A stretch of DNA of 5,292 nt, from the NCBI GenBank assembly GCA_015486475.1, contig WFRO01000162.1:1-5292 (forward strand). The letters run 5' to 3'. The notes below the pieces were generated by a model. The model saw nothing but the letters and a program-made list of their open reading frames with translations, had not been told where the DNA came from and did not search any database. This DNA is from Bacteroidales bacterium (GTDB lineage Bacteria; Bacteroidota; Bacteroidia; Bacteroidales; VadinHA17). The position numbers and the translations under genes were made by a program. Shown here piece by piece: positions 1 to 5,292 of the stretch. The stretch's first letter is position 1, and every line of letters begins with the position of its first letter.

Positions 1-484
1 CCTCATATCCCACAAAAGAGTAGACCAGCACGGTAGTACCATCCGGCACCTCGAGGGAATACTTGCCGTCCATGTCCGTGATCGTCCCCTGGGTAGTCCC
101 CTTGATAACAACATTTACCCCCGGCAGAGGCATACCGCTTTGGTCACTCACCACTCCGGTGACCACATGTTTCTGAAAACCCTGCGGGTTGGCCACCACG
201 ATCAGGTTCTTGTCCACAATGCGATAGATCAGTCCTTTGGGATCGAGGACCGATTTCAGCAATTTGGTAACCTCCTCATTTCGGGCATCCACCGTAACTT
301 TTTCATTCAGGGCAGGCAGATCTTCGTTGTAGAAAAAACGGTACTCCGTCTTCTGCTGGATCAGATCAAATAGCTGCCGCAACGGAATATTATTCTCCTT
401 CAGCGTCACGGTCGTCTTCCCCTGGGAGAAAAGCTGCAGCGGAAGGAGCGCAAGAAATAAAAGGAACACAAAACGTTGTCTCAT
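1..484 (-). CDS. SusC/RagA-type TonB-dependent outer-membrane receptor, N-terminal part (runs off left edge)
   Basis: The frame opens at ATG 482-484 and stays open to the left edge, giving 161 residues; full-length members have roughly 1000. Residues 1-20 form a signal peptide (MRQR, then a hydrophobic run F5-F19) with likely cleavage at S20|Q21. Residues about 34-100 form an STN (secretin/TonB short N-terminal) domain. From about residue 108 a carboxypeptidase-regulatory-like beta-sandwich begins, with the SusC hallmarks GVVSDQSGMPLPGVNV, KGTTQGT, DMDGKYSL and SFVGYE. The plug and barrel lie outside the window. SusC proteins import glycans or peptides across the outer membrane using TonB energy, normally with a SusD lipoprotein. 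Those carrying an STN domain usually also signal to a FecR/ECF pair, and that pair sits directly upstream here. The start is 27 bases after the fecR stop, which implies co-transcription. The preceding AAAAAGAAG is purine-rich but is not a clear Shine-Dalgarno. The substrate cannot be told. Confidence 0.93.
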   Translation of the reverse strand, partial: MRQRFVFLLFLALLPLQLFSQGKTTVTLKENNIPLRQLFDLIQQKTEYRFFYNEDLPALNEKVTVDARNEEVTKLLKSVLDPKGLIYRIVDKNLIVVANPQGFQKHVVTGVVSDQSGMPLPGVNVVIKGTTQGTITDMDGKYSLEVPDGTTVLVYSFVGYE

Positions 485-511
485 CTTCTTTTTGGATTTT
501 GTTGCGTTTGA

Positions 512-1594
512 TTAATTTATTTTTTCCAGATATACGGTCTTATGATCAATGGTGTAACGGATGGGGGAGGTCAGCTGGATGGCATACAGCACCTGCTCCA
601 GGGTCTCATTCTCCAGGATCCCGGTAAAACGGAGCGATCCTGCTTCATTGTCCCGGAATACAATGTGTACATCGTACCTCCGCTCGAGTTTCTTGGCTAA
701 GTGTTCCAACGGCTCTCCCCGGATGATCAGACGACCGTCTTTCCAGGAGGTATATACCCGGGTGTCCACCTTGTCGGCAACCAGGATCTTCCCCGACTTA
801 ACCGAGATCTCCCGGCTCCCGTCATCTCCGGGTTTTTCAGGAGGTATCACATCCGAAAGCAACAGCCTGCCCTCGTTCTTGACCAGCACCGCCCTCTGTT
901 CAGGCTTCAGGATCACCGGAGGGGTTTTTCCTGCTGCCTTTTTCCCGGAGATCTTTTCCAGCTCGATCTTTCCCTCTTCGAGCGTGGTCTCGACGGTAGC
1001 ATCTTCGGGATACGCTTTCACGTTGAAACGGGTACCAAAAACCCGGATACGTATGGTGGAAGCGTTCACCACAAACTGTTTCTTCCGGTTATGGGTTACA
1101 TCAAAATAAGCCTCGCCGGTAAGCGTAACATCCCGCGACTTTTTTCCAAAAACAGCAGGATCATAGGTCAGGCTGGATTCGGCATTCAACCATACTTTCG
1201 TGCTGTCGGGCAACAACACTGTGGCCACCGACCCCGCAGGGACACGGATCACCTGCACGCTCTGTCGCCGGAGAGATCTGTTCTGATGAAGACCAAACAC
1301 ACCCCACGTGATCCCCGCCGTAACGACCACGACAGCAGCGATCCGGATCACCTCCCTTACCCGGCGGGGCAGGCCTGCCCCCTCCTTACGGGCAGGAGTA
1401 ACAGGATACATCTTACGGATACCGGATCTGCCTTCCGTGAGAACTTCTCCGGAATGATAAAGATCACTGATCCGGTAAAAATGGTCGCGGTGTTCCTGCG
1501 AACTCCCGATCCATTCTTCCATCTGCAGGATCTCTTCCTCCGAAGCTTTTCCCTCCAGATAACGCAGAATGATCTGTTCATCGAACGATTTCAT
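512..1594 (-). CDS. FecR-type anti-sigma factor, inner-membrane signal transducer
   Basis: This 360-residue protein has the standard Bacteroidota FecR layout. Residues 1-80 are a cytoplasmic sigma-binding region, with YLEGKASEEEILQMEEWI typical of the family. Residues about 82-101 (VIRIAAVVVVTAGITWGVF) are a single membrane segment. Residues about 115-215 are the periplasmic FecR domain, including VRVPAG-like IRVPAGSVATVLLPD, LTGEAYFDV and RVFGTRFNVKAY. Residues about 288-357 are the C-terminal DUF4974-like domain (GEPLEHLAKKLERRY, FTGILENETLEQVL). The protein is expected to hold the adjacent ECF sigma factor inactive, or to assist it, until the outer-membrane receptor signals. In some FecR relatives the periplasmic part is cleaved at a conserved Gly-Thr; G187-T188 (bases 1031-1036) is the matching candidate here. 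The gene lies 65 bases after the sigma gene and 27 before the receptor gene, so an operon is likely. No frameshift or missing domain is visible. Length is normal for the family. Confidence 0.95.
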   Translation of the reverse strand: MKSFDEQIILRYLEGKASEEEILQMEEWIGSSQEHRDHFYRISDLYHSGEVLTEGRSGIRKMYPVTPARKEGAGLPRRVREVIRIAAVVVVTAGITWGVFGLHQNRSLRRQSVQVIRVPAGSVATVLLPDSTKVWLNAESSLTYDPAVFGKKSRDVTLTGEAYFDVTHNRKKQFVVNASTIRIRVFGTRFNVKAYPEDATVETTLEEGKIELEKISGKKAAGKTPPVILKPEQRAVLVKNEGRLLLSDVIPPEKPGDDGSREISVKSGKILVADKVDTRVYTSWKDGRLIIRGEPLEHLAKKLERRYDVHIVFRDNEAGSLRFTGILENETLEQVLYAIQLTSPIRYTIDHKTVYLEKIN

Positions 1595-1659
1595 AATGCC
1601 TTCTTTATTCTAAAGACACCCTGAACCCGCCTGCTACTTACAACAAAATGATTTTTTTT

Positions 1660-2199
1660 TCAGGAACGCATGAAATCTTTCAGATTTTTCTGCAACGATT
1701 TCAGTGCCCGGTAGATCTGTGTTTCCACAGTGCGAACGGAGATCCCCAGTTCGTCCGCTATCTCCTGATGAGAATATCCTTCATAACGACTCATTTCAAA
1801 AATACGCCTGTTCTTTTCCGGAAAGGATGCCACTGTCGTACGGATCAGCATCAGCAACTCCTTTTCCAGGACCCGCGCATCACTCTCACCCTCCATCTTC
1901 TTTTTTTCCTCTTCCAGCAAACGGATCCGGAACGCCAGGGCATATTCTTCTTCGACCTTTTTATGCTTTAAGTGATTCAGACATGTGTTGATGACCGTCC
2001 GGTAAAGATATGCTCTGGCAGAGGAAAGGTTTTCCGGATCGTTTTTTTCAAGCAGTTTCAGAAAAACATCCTGAACGATATCCCGCGCTTCCTCCCGGTT
2101 CAGATAGCGACGTGCCACCAGATACATCTCTTCATAATGAAGATCGTACAGATCTTCCACCCATGCTGAGGTGAAACCGGTCTTTTCATTTTCCCCCAT
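1660..2199 (-). CDS. ECF RNA polymerase sigma factor (sigma-70 family, FecI/RpoE-like)
   Basis: This 179-residue protein has the two-domain ECF architecture. Sigma region 2 covers about residues 17-83, with AYLYRTVINTCLNHLKHKK near its end and the core-binding helix REEARDIVQDVFLKLLE at 35-51. A charged Glu/Lys linker spans about 84-115. Sigma region 4 covers about 118-172, with the helix-turn-helix SHQEIADELGISVRTVETQI at 143-162. It should direct RNA polymerase to promoters of its own regulon, probably including the downstream receptor locus, and be controlled by the FecR protein encoded next. ATG 2197-2199 is the first ATG in this frame, because an in-frame TGA lies a few codons upstream. 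A GGAG eight bases before it could act as a ribosome site, although Bacteroidota rely little on such sites. The stop is followed by a run of eight A. The closest described group is the Bacteroidota FecI-like ECF factors paired with FecR and SusC; the regulon cannot be inferred. Confidence 0.95.
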   Translation of the reverse strand: MGENEKTGFTSAWVEDLYDLHYEEMYLVARRYLNREEARDIVQDVFLKLLEKNDPENLSSARAYLYRTVINTCLNHLKHKKVEEEYALAFRIRLLEEEKKKMEGESDARVLEKELLMLIRTTVASFPEKNRRIFEMSRYEGYSHQEIADELGISVRTVETQIYRALKSLQKNLKDFMRS

Positions 2200-2243
2200 A
2201 GGTTCATCTCCACATTTCCTTTCTCACTCCGTATTATTTTTTT

Positions 2244-2273
2244 TCTACTCTGAAAGGACAAAACAAAAGTAGA
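2244..2273. repeat. Inverted repeat TCTACT-N18-AGTAGA overlapping the candidate promoter
   Basis: Two perfect 6-base arms, TCTACT at 2244-2249 and AGTAGA at 2268-2273, are separated by 18 bases. The right arm overlaps the -7-like box and the predicted transcription start would fall between the arms, a placement that could suit an operator. On the plus strand the second arm is followed by CTTTTTT, so the same structure could weakly terminate plus-strand transcription. Arms this short can occur by chance in AT-rich DNA. Confidence 0.35.
2264..2271 (-). promoter_or_regulatory. Candidate Bacteroidota -7 promoter box for the sigma-fecR-susC operon
   Basis: On the minus strand these bases read TACTTTTG, an exact match to the Bacteroides primary-sigma -7 consensus TAnnTTTG. 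It is the only such match I found by eye in the minus-strand intergenic DNA. Transcription would start about 6 bases downstream, leaving a leader of roughly 60 bases before the sigma-factor ATG. The partner -33 TTTG is not present at the usual spacing: the bases around 2291-2295 read AAAAA on the minus strand. So the promoter may be weak or need an activator, or the match may be chance in AT-rich DNA. Confidence 0.4.
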
Positions 2274-2361
2274 CTTTTTTCGGAGATCTGTTTTTCAGGT
2301 GAATTTTCCTTCGCCACTCTCATCTCTTTCCGTATAACCCCACATAAACCGGAATTCCTTC

Positions 2362-2402
2362 ATGTATAAACAAGCACAAACAACCATATACTGTTTATAT
2401 AT
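2362..2402. repeat. Inverted repeat with 11-base arms and a 19-base spacer
   Basis: The arms are ATGTATAAACA at 2362-2372 and TGTTTATATAT at 2392-2402. They are complementary at 10 of 11 positions, and the odd pair becomes G-U in plus-strand RNA. The core TATAAACA/TGTTTATA is perfect. There is no T tract beside it, so it is not a terminator. It could be a protein-binding dyad or a weak RNA hairpin upstream of the sigma operon. Confidence 0.4.
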
Positions 2403-2443
2403 AGCACATATACAGGGATATGCCAAGTGTTATTTGAAGTTAC

Positions 2444-2482
2444 GCTTTTTTTCTGAACCAGAGAATCCCGTTGAAAAAAAGC
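2444..2482. repeat. Perfect 10-base inverted repeat with a 19-base spacer
   Basis: GCTTTTTTTC at 2444-2453 and GAAAAAAAGC at 2473-2482 are exact reverse complements around a 19-base loop. The arms are mostly a T7 and an A7 tract, which lowers the significance, but the flanking GC and C/G bases also match. It lies 49-87 bases beyond the nfo stop and would form a hairpin in the 3' part of the nfo transcript. It lacks the T tail of a standard intrinsic terminator. Confidence 0.4.
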
Positions 2483-2496
2483 ACTGCAGAAGGCTT
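2474..2496 (-). terminator. Weak intrinsic terminator candidate after nfo
   Basis: Reading the minus strand from 2496, AAGC, ten bases and GCTT form a short stem-loop followed directly by more T, giving a seven-T run at 2480-2474. The position, about 35 bases past the nfo stop, is right for ending that transcript. The stem has only four pairs, so this is marginal; the larger inverted repeat at 2444-2482 overlaps it and may be the real structure. Confidence 0.25.
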
Positions 2497-2530
2497 ATTT
2501 CAGAAAACCCGGAGATAAAAGAACACTTTT

Positions 2531-3379
2531 TTACTTCACGAACGAGTACAAAAGTTTGATCTCCTCGGCCCAGCGGGAACTGTCAGGTGTTTCCAGGATG
2601 AGCGGGATATCGTCAAAACGGGGATCGTTCATGATCCTTTTGAAAACCTCCTCGCCCAGCAGGCCTTTCCCGATGCTGTCGTGCCGGTCAACATGCGAAC
2701 CCAGCTCTTTTTTCGTATCATTTAAATGCATGCCTTTCAGGAAAGAGAAACCTATCACCTCATCAAAATGTTCAAATGTTTTCCGGTAGCCTTCCTCTGT
2801 CTTTATATCATAACCGGCCGAATACGCATGACAGGTATCGATGCAAACGCCCACACGGCTTTTATCTTCCACGTGATCTATGATAAAACGGATCTGCTCA
2901 AATGTGAAACCGAGATTGGATCCCTGGCCGGCCGTGTTCTCTATGACGGCTGTCACTCCGGAGGTTTTGTCAAGCGTTATGTTGATGGATCCGGCGATGG
3001 TCTTCAGACATTGCTCCTCACTGATCTTGTTCAGATGACTGCCGGGATGAAAATTCAGCCGGTTCAGGCCCAGTTGTTCACACCGCTGCATCTCGTCCAG
3101 AAAAGCACTTCGTGATTTCTCCAGGCCCTCTTTCTCCGGATGACCCAGATTGATCAGATAGCTGTCATGCGGGAGCACATGATCGGGATGATAACCATAC
3201 TTTTCCATGTTCTCCCGGAATTTCCGGATATTTTCAACTGTCAGGGGTTTGGCCACCCACTGTCTCTGATTCTTGGTAAAAAGGGCAAAAGCCTTTGCTC
3301 CTATCTCATGGGCATTGACCGGAGCATTTTCCACTCCGCCCGATGCACTCACATGAGCCCCGACATATTTCTTTCCCAT
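2531..3379 (-). CDS. nfo: Endonuclease IV (AP endonuclease, base excision repair)
   Basis: This 282-residue protein is strongly similar along its length to E. coli Nfo (285 residues) as I remember that sequence, with shared blocks such as ALFTKNQRQW, LPHDSYLINLGHP, DEMQRCEQLGL, NFHPGSHL, AVIENTAGQGSNLGF and VEDKSRVGVCIDTCHA. It is a TIM-barrel, tri-zinc enzyme that cleaves DNA 5' to abasic sites and also removes 3' blocking groups. All nine metal ligands are present: H71, H111, E147, D181, H184, H218, D231, H233 and E263, matching E. coli H69, H109, E145, D179, H182, H216, D229, H231 and E261. The start is well supported: MGKKYVGAHVSA matches the E. coli N-terminus and an in-frame TAA (3392-3394) lies just upstream. 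The gene follows polA on the same strand after 61 bases and may be co-transcribed with it; Pol I acts after Nfo in the same pathway. Nothing in the protein looks unusual. Confidence 0.98.
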   Translation of the reverse strand: MGKKYVGAHVSASGGVENAPVNAHEIGAKAFALFTKNQRQWVAKPLTVENIRKFRENMEKYGYHPDHVLPHDSYLINLGHPEKEGLEKSRSAFLDEMQRCEQLGLNRLNFHPGSHLNKISEEQCLKTIAGSINITLDKTSGVTAVIENTAGQGSNLGFTFEQIRFIIDHVEDKSRVGVCIDTCHAYSAGYDIKTEEGYRKTFEHFDEVIGFSFLKGMHLNDTKKELGSHVDRHDSIGKGLLGEEVFKRIMNDPRFDDIPLILETPDSSRWAEEIKLLYSFVK

Positions 3380-3398
3380 AACCTTAACTTTTTAATAA

Positions 3399-3440
3399 TA
3401 TACTACCAACCACGAACTACAAACCACAAACTACAAACCA
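3399..3440 (-). repeat. Heptamer tandem repeat, six units, between polA and nfo
   Basis: Starting at the first base after the polA stop codon and reading the minus strand, six 7-base units follow with no interruption. Units 1 and 3 are TGGTTTG and unit 2 is TAGTTTG; units 4, 5 and 6 are TAGTTCG, TGGTTGG and TAGTATA. The consensus is TRGTTTG with G and A alternating at position 2, so the higher-order period is 14 bases. The units degrade steadily toward nfo. The array contains repeated TTTG, the Bacteroides -33 motif. The last unit and the AT-rich bases after it (TATATTAT at 3401-3394) loosely resemble a -7 box, so an nfo promoter here is possible but unproven. Confidence 0.85.
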
Positions 3441-5292
3441 TCAGTGCGCTTCCAGCCAGTTCCTGCCCACACCGTAATCCACGGTGAGCGGCACCTTCAG
3501 CTCTACCACATGTTCCATTTCGCGGATCACCTCCCCGATCACCTCCTCCTTTTCGGGAATGTACAGATCGAACAACAGTTCGTCGTGGACCTGCAGGATC
3601 ATCTTTGTTCTCAGATCCTTCTCCTCCAGCAGATGCTGGATGCGTATCATAGCCAATTTGATGATATCCGCGGCCGACCCCTGGATCGGTGCATTGATGG
3701 CATTCCGTTCGGCCATGCCCCGTATAAAGGAGTTGCCTGAGTTGATGTCACGCAGATAACGCCGGCGCCCCATGATGGTCTCGGCATAACCTTTCTCCCT
3801 TGCTTTTTCAATACTGGCATCCATATATTTTTTTACGCCGGGGAAAGAGTGAAAATACCCGTCGATCAGCTCTTTGGCTTTGGTGCGGGAGATATCCAGC
3901 CTTTGTGCCAGTCCGAAAGCCGAGATGCCATAGATGATCCCGAAGTTGGCGGTCTTGGCATGACTGCGCATCTCCCGTGTCACCTCTTCGAGCGGAACAT
4001 TATAGATCTTTGCTGCGGTAGCGGCGTGGATATCCTTGCCTTCCCGGAAGGCACGGATCATATCCTCATCACCGCTCAGATGGGCCATCAGACGCAGCTC
4101 GATCTGGGAATAGTCGGCCGAGAGAAGCAGATGTTCCTCGTCAGCGGCTACGAAAGCTTTCCGGATCTCCCTGCCCCGCTCTTCCCTTACCGGGATATTC
4201 TGCAGGTTGGGATTGGCCGAGCTGAGCCGGCCCGTCACGGCAATGGCCTGATTGAATTCCGTATGGATACGTCCGGTCCGGGGATTTACCAGCCCCGGCA
4301 GCGTCTCCACATAAGAGGTCAGCAGCTTGCGGATGGAACGGAACTCCAGCACCTTGCCGACAATGGGGTGCGCATGCTTCAGTTGCATCAATACCTCTTC
4401 ACTCGTGGAGTACTGTTTGGTCTTGGTCTTTTTGGCTTTGTCAGAGATCTTCAGATGCTCGAACAGGACCTCTCCCAGCTGTTTCGGCGAAGAAATATTG
4501 AACGTCTGCCCGGCCAGGGCATAGATCTCCTCTTCCAGCCGCTGCAGCTCTTTCCTTAACTTTCCGGCGTAATCGTTCAGGACCTCCGCATCCAGACGTA
4601 TGCCGGTACGTTCCATCTCCAGCAGCACATGCACCAGCGGCATCTCTATCTCCTCTGCCAGTTTGTCCACACCATTCTCAGCGAGCCGGGGTTCAAGGAC
4701 CTCTTTGAGCTGCCATGTAACATCCGCATCTTCTGCAGCATAATCCCTGATCACATCTTTGTCCACATCCCGCATGTTCAGCTGGTTCTTTCCTTTCTTT
4801 CCGATCAGTTCCTCGATCTGTACAGGACGATAGCCCAGCAACCGGTCTGCCATATCGTTCATATTGTGCCGCTGTTCCGGATACAGCAGATAATGGGCCA
4901 GCATCGTATCGAATACAGGTCCCTGTACACGGATCCCGTAATTGGCCAGGATGTGCATGTCAAACTTGATGTTCTGACCCACCTTCCGGATCTTTTTATC
5001 CCCGAAAACCTCCCGGAAAATGTTCAGGTACTCCTGTGCTTTTTCACGGCCGGCAGGCAGAAAAACATAATATCCTTCATGTGCCTTCCAGGAAAAAGAC
5101 ATCCCCACGATCTCCGCATCCAGAAAACGAAGCCCTGTGGTCTCGGTATCAAAAGCAAACTCTTTCAGCTTTTTCAGTTTCCCTGCCAGCTCTCTCATCT
5201 CCTCCGGCTTCTCCACAAGATGATAGTGGTGTTCCTGTGTTGCAATGCTTTCACGATCGTCGCCGGCAACCTTCTGTTCTTTCTGTGTTCCC
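3441..5292 (-). CDS. polA: DNA polymerase I, 3'-5' exonuclease and polymerase domains (N-terminus beyond right edge)
   Basis: The frame is open from the right edge to TGA at 3441-3443, giving 616 visible residues, about the Klenow part of a roughly 930-residue protein; the 5' nuclease domain is outside. Residues below are counted from the codon at 5214-5216 (add 25 for the first visible one). The proofreading domain is intact: FDTETTGL with D23/E25 (Exo I), GQNIKFDM with D86 (Exo II), and YAAEDADVT with Y159/D163 (Exo III). The polymerase domain has motif A SADYSQIELR (D368, E373), motif B R417-K421-F425-Y429 (RSHAKTANFGIIYG), and motif C QVHDELLF (H544, D545, E546). These match E. coli D705/E710, R754/K758/F762/Y766 and H881/D882/E883. 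Both activities should work. The C-terminus NWLEAH resembles the E. coli ending NWDQAH. The enzyme fills repair gaps and removes Okazaki primers. GTG 5214-5216 is an internal valine, not the start. Confidence 0.98.
   Translation of the reverse strand, partial: GTQKEQKVAGDDRESIATQEHHYHLVEKPEEMRELAGKLKKLKEFAFDTETTGLRFLDAEIVGMSFSWKAHEGYYVFLPAGREKAQEYLNIFREVFGDKKIRKVGQNIKFDMHILANYGIRVQGPVFDTMLAHYLLYPEQRHNMNDMADRLLGYRPVQIEELIGKKGKNQLNMRDVDKDVIRDYAAEDADVTWQLKEVLEPRLAENGVDKLAEEIEMPLVHVLLEMERTGIRLDAEVLNDYAGKLRKELQRLEEEIYALAGQTFNISSPKQLGEVLFEHLKISDKAKKTKTKQYSTSEEVLMQLKHAHPIVGKVLEFRSIRKLLTSYVETLPGLVNPRTGRIHTEFNQAIAVTGRLSSANPNLQNIPVREERGREIRKAFVAADEEHLLLSADYSQIELRLMAHLSGDEDMIRAFREGKDIHAATAAKIYNVPLEEVTREMRSHAKTANFGIIYGISAFGLAQRLDISRTKAKELIDGYFHSFPGVKKYMDASIEKAREKGYAETIMGRRRYLRDINSGNSFIRGMAERNAINAPIQGSAADIIKLAMIRIQHLLEEKDLRTKMILQVHDELLFDLYIPEKEEVIGEVIREMEHVVELKVPLTVDYGVGRNWLEAH

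Larger units (their letters stand above)
2200..2530. other. AT-rich intergenic region between nfo and the sigma gene
   Basis: This 331-base gap holds no convincing gene on either strand. It is visibly richer in A and T than the flanking coding DNA and contains several homopolymer tracts: T8 at 2237-2244, T6 at 2275-2280, T7 at 2446-2452 and A7 at 2474-2480. It should contain the 3' end of the nfo transcript and the promoter and leader of the sigma-fecR-susC operon. Structures supported within it are a -7-like promoter box, three inverted repeats and a weak terminator candidate, listed separately. A 65-codon plus-strand frame at 2362-2559 shows no recognisable protein features and is not annotated. 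Confidence 0.8.

Noticed and set aside
485..514. The fecR stop and the receptor start are in the same frame with nine sense codons between, so stop read-through could fuse FecR to SusC
   Set aside because: A single TAA separates them but no read-through signal is visible, and a fusion would place the receptor's signal peptide internally. The shared frame has a one-in-three chance.
1357..1581. Minus-strand 74-codon frame inside fecR in another frame
   Set aside because: It is a shifted reading of the fecR N-terminal region with no recognisable features; the fecR frame is intact and needs no frameshift.
701..1624. Long plus-strand open frame of 307 codons opposite the fecR gene
   Set aside because: It lies almost entirely antisense to a clear FecR gene, its product has no recognisable domain and is rich in Arg, His and Pro as expected of a shadow frame, and no promoter or ribosome site is evident.
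1595..1659. Possible separate promoter for fecR in the 65-base gap after the sigma gene
   Set aside because: No TAnnTTTG box or plausible ECF-type pair was found there; read-through from the sigma gene is the simpler explanation.
2351..2358. Palindrome GGAATTCC
   Set aside because: Symmetry does not extend beyond eight bases and there is no adjacent element; most likely chance.
2362..2559. Plus-strand 65-codon frame mostly in the intergenic region, a possible small protein
   Set aside because: It overlaps the 3' end of nfo, begins inside an inverted repeat, has no ribosome site, signal peptide or recognisable motif, and a frame this short is expected by chance.
3849..4559. Plus-strand open frame of 236 codons opposite polA
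   Set aside because: It is antisense to a highly conserved part of DNA polymerase I and its translation shows no family features; the openness follows from polA codon use.
5214..5216. GTG as a start codon for a shorter proofreading-polymerase protein
   Set aside because: The same frame stays open upstream to the window edge with sequence (QEHHYHLVEKPEE) typical of the linker before the polA exonuclease domain, so the GTG is an internal valine.

Overview
The window looks like chromosomal DNA from a Bacteroidota species, probably in or near the Bacteroidales. The main evidence is a cell-surface signalling unit typical of that phylum: an ECF sigma factor, a FecR-type anti-sigma factor with a C-terminal DUF4974-like domain, and a SusC/RagA-type TonB-dependent receptor with an N-terminal STN domain. 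The one promoter-like element also fits the Bacteroides -7 consensus TAnnTTTG. The genus cannot be read from the sequence.

All five genes are on the minus strand, so transcription runs from right to left. From the right edge: polA (3441-5292, N-terminal part outside the window), a 61-base gap built largely of a heptamer tandem repeat (3399-3440), nfo (2531-3379), a 331-base AT-rich intergenic region (2200-2530) with three inverted repeats, a weak terminator candidate and a -7-like promoter box, the ECF sigma gene (1660-2199), the fecR-like gene (512-1594), and the first 161 codons of a susC-like receptor gene (1-484) that runs off the left edge.

There are two functional blocks. The right block is DNA repair: endonuclease IV incises abasic sites and DNA polymerase I fills the resulting gaps, so co-transcription of polA and nfo would make sense. 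The left block is a trans-envelope regulatory cascade. Ligand binding at the outer-membrane receptor is probably sensed by its periplasmic STN domain, passed to the periplasmic part of FecR across the inner membrane, and converted into release of the ECF sigma factor. The 65- and 27-base gaps suggest one operon. A susD-like lipoprotein and substrate-specific genes would be expected past the left edge.

The coding content is conventional, and I found no evidence of a new system, mobile element, CRISPR array or RNA gene. The points most worth a second look are the heptamer repeat abutting the polA stop codon, the inverted repeats in the sigma-gene leader, the STN-like module that appears in both FecR and the receptor, and the conserved Gly-Thr in FecR as a possible self-cleavage site.
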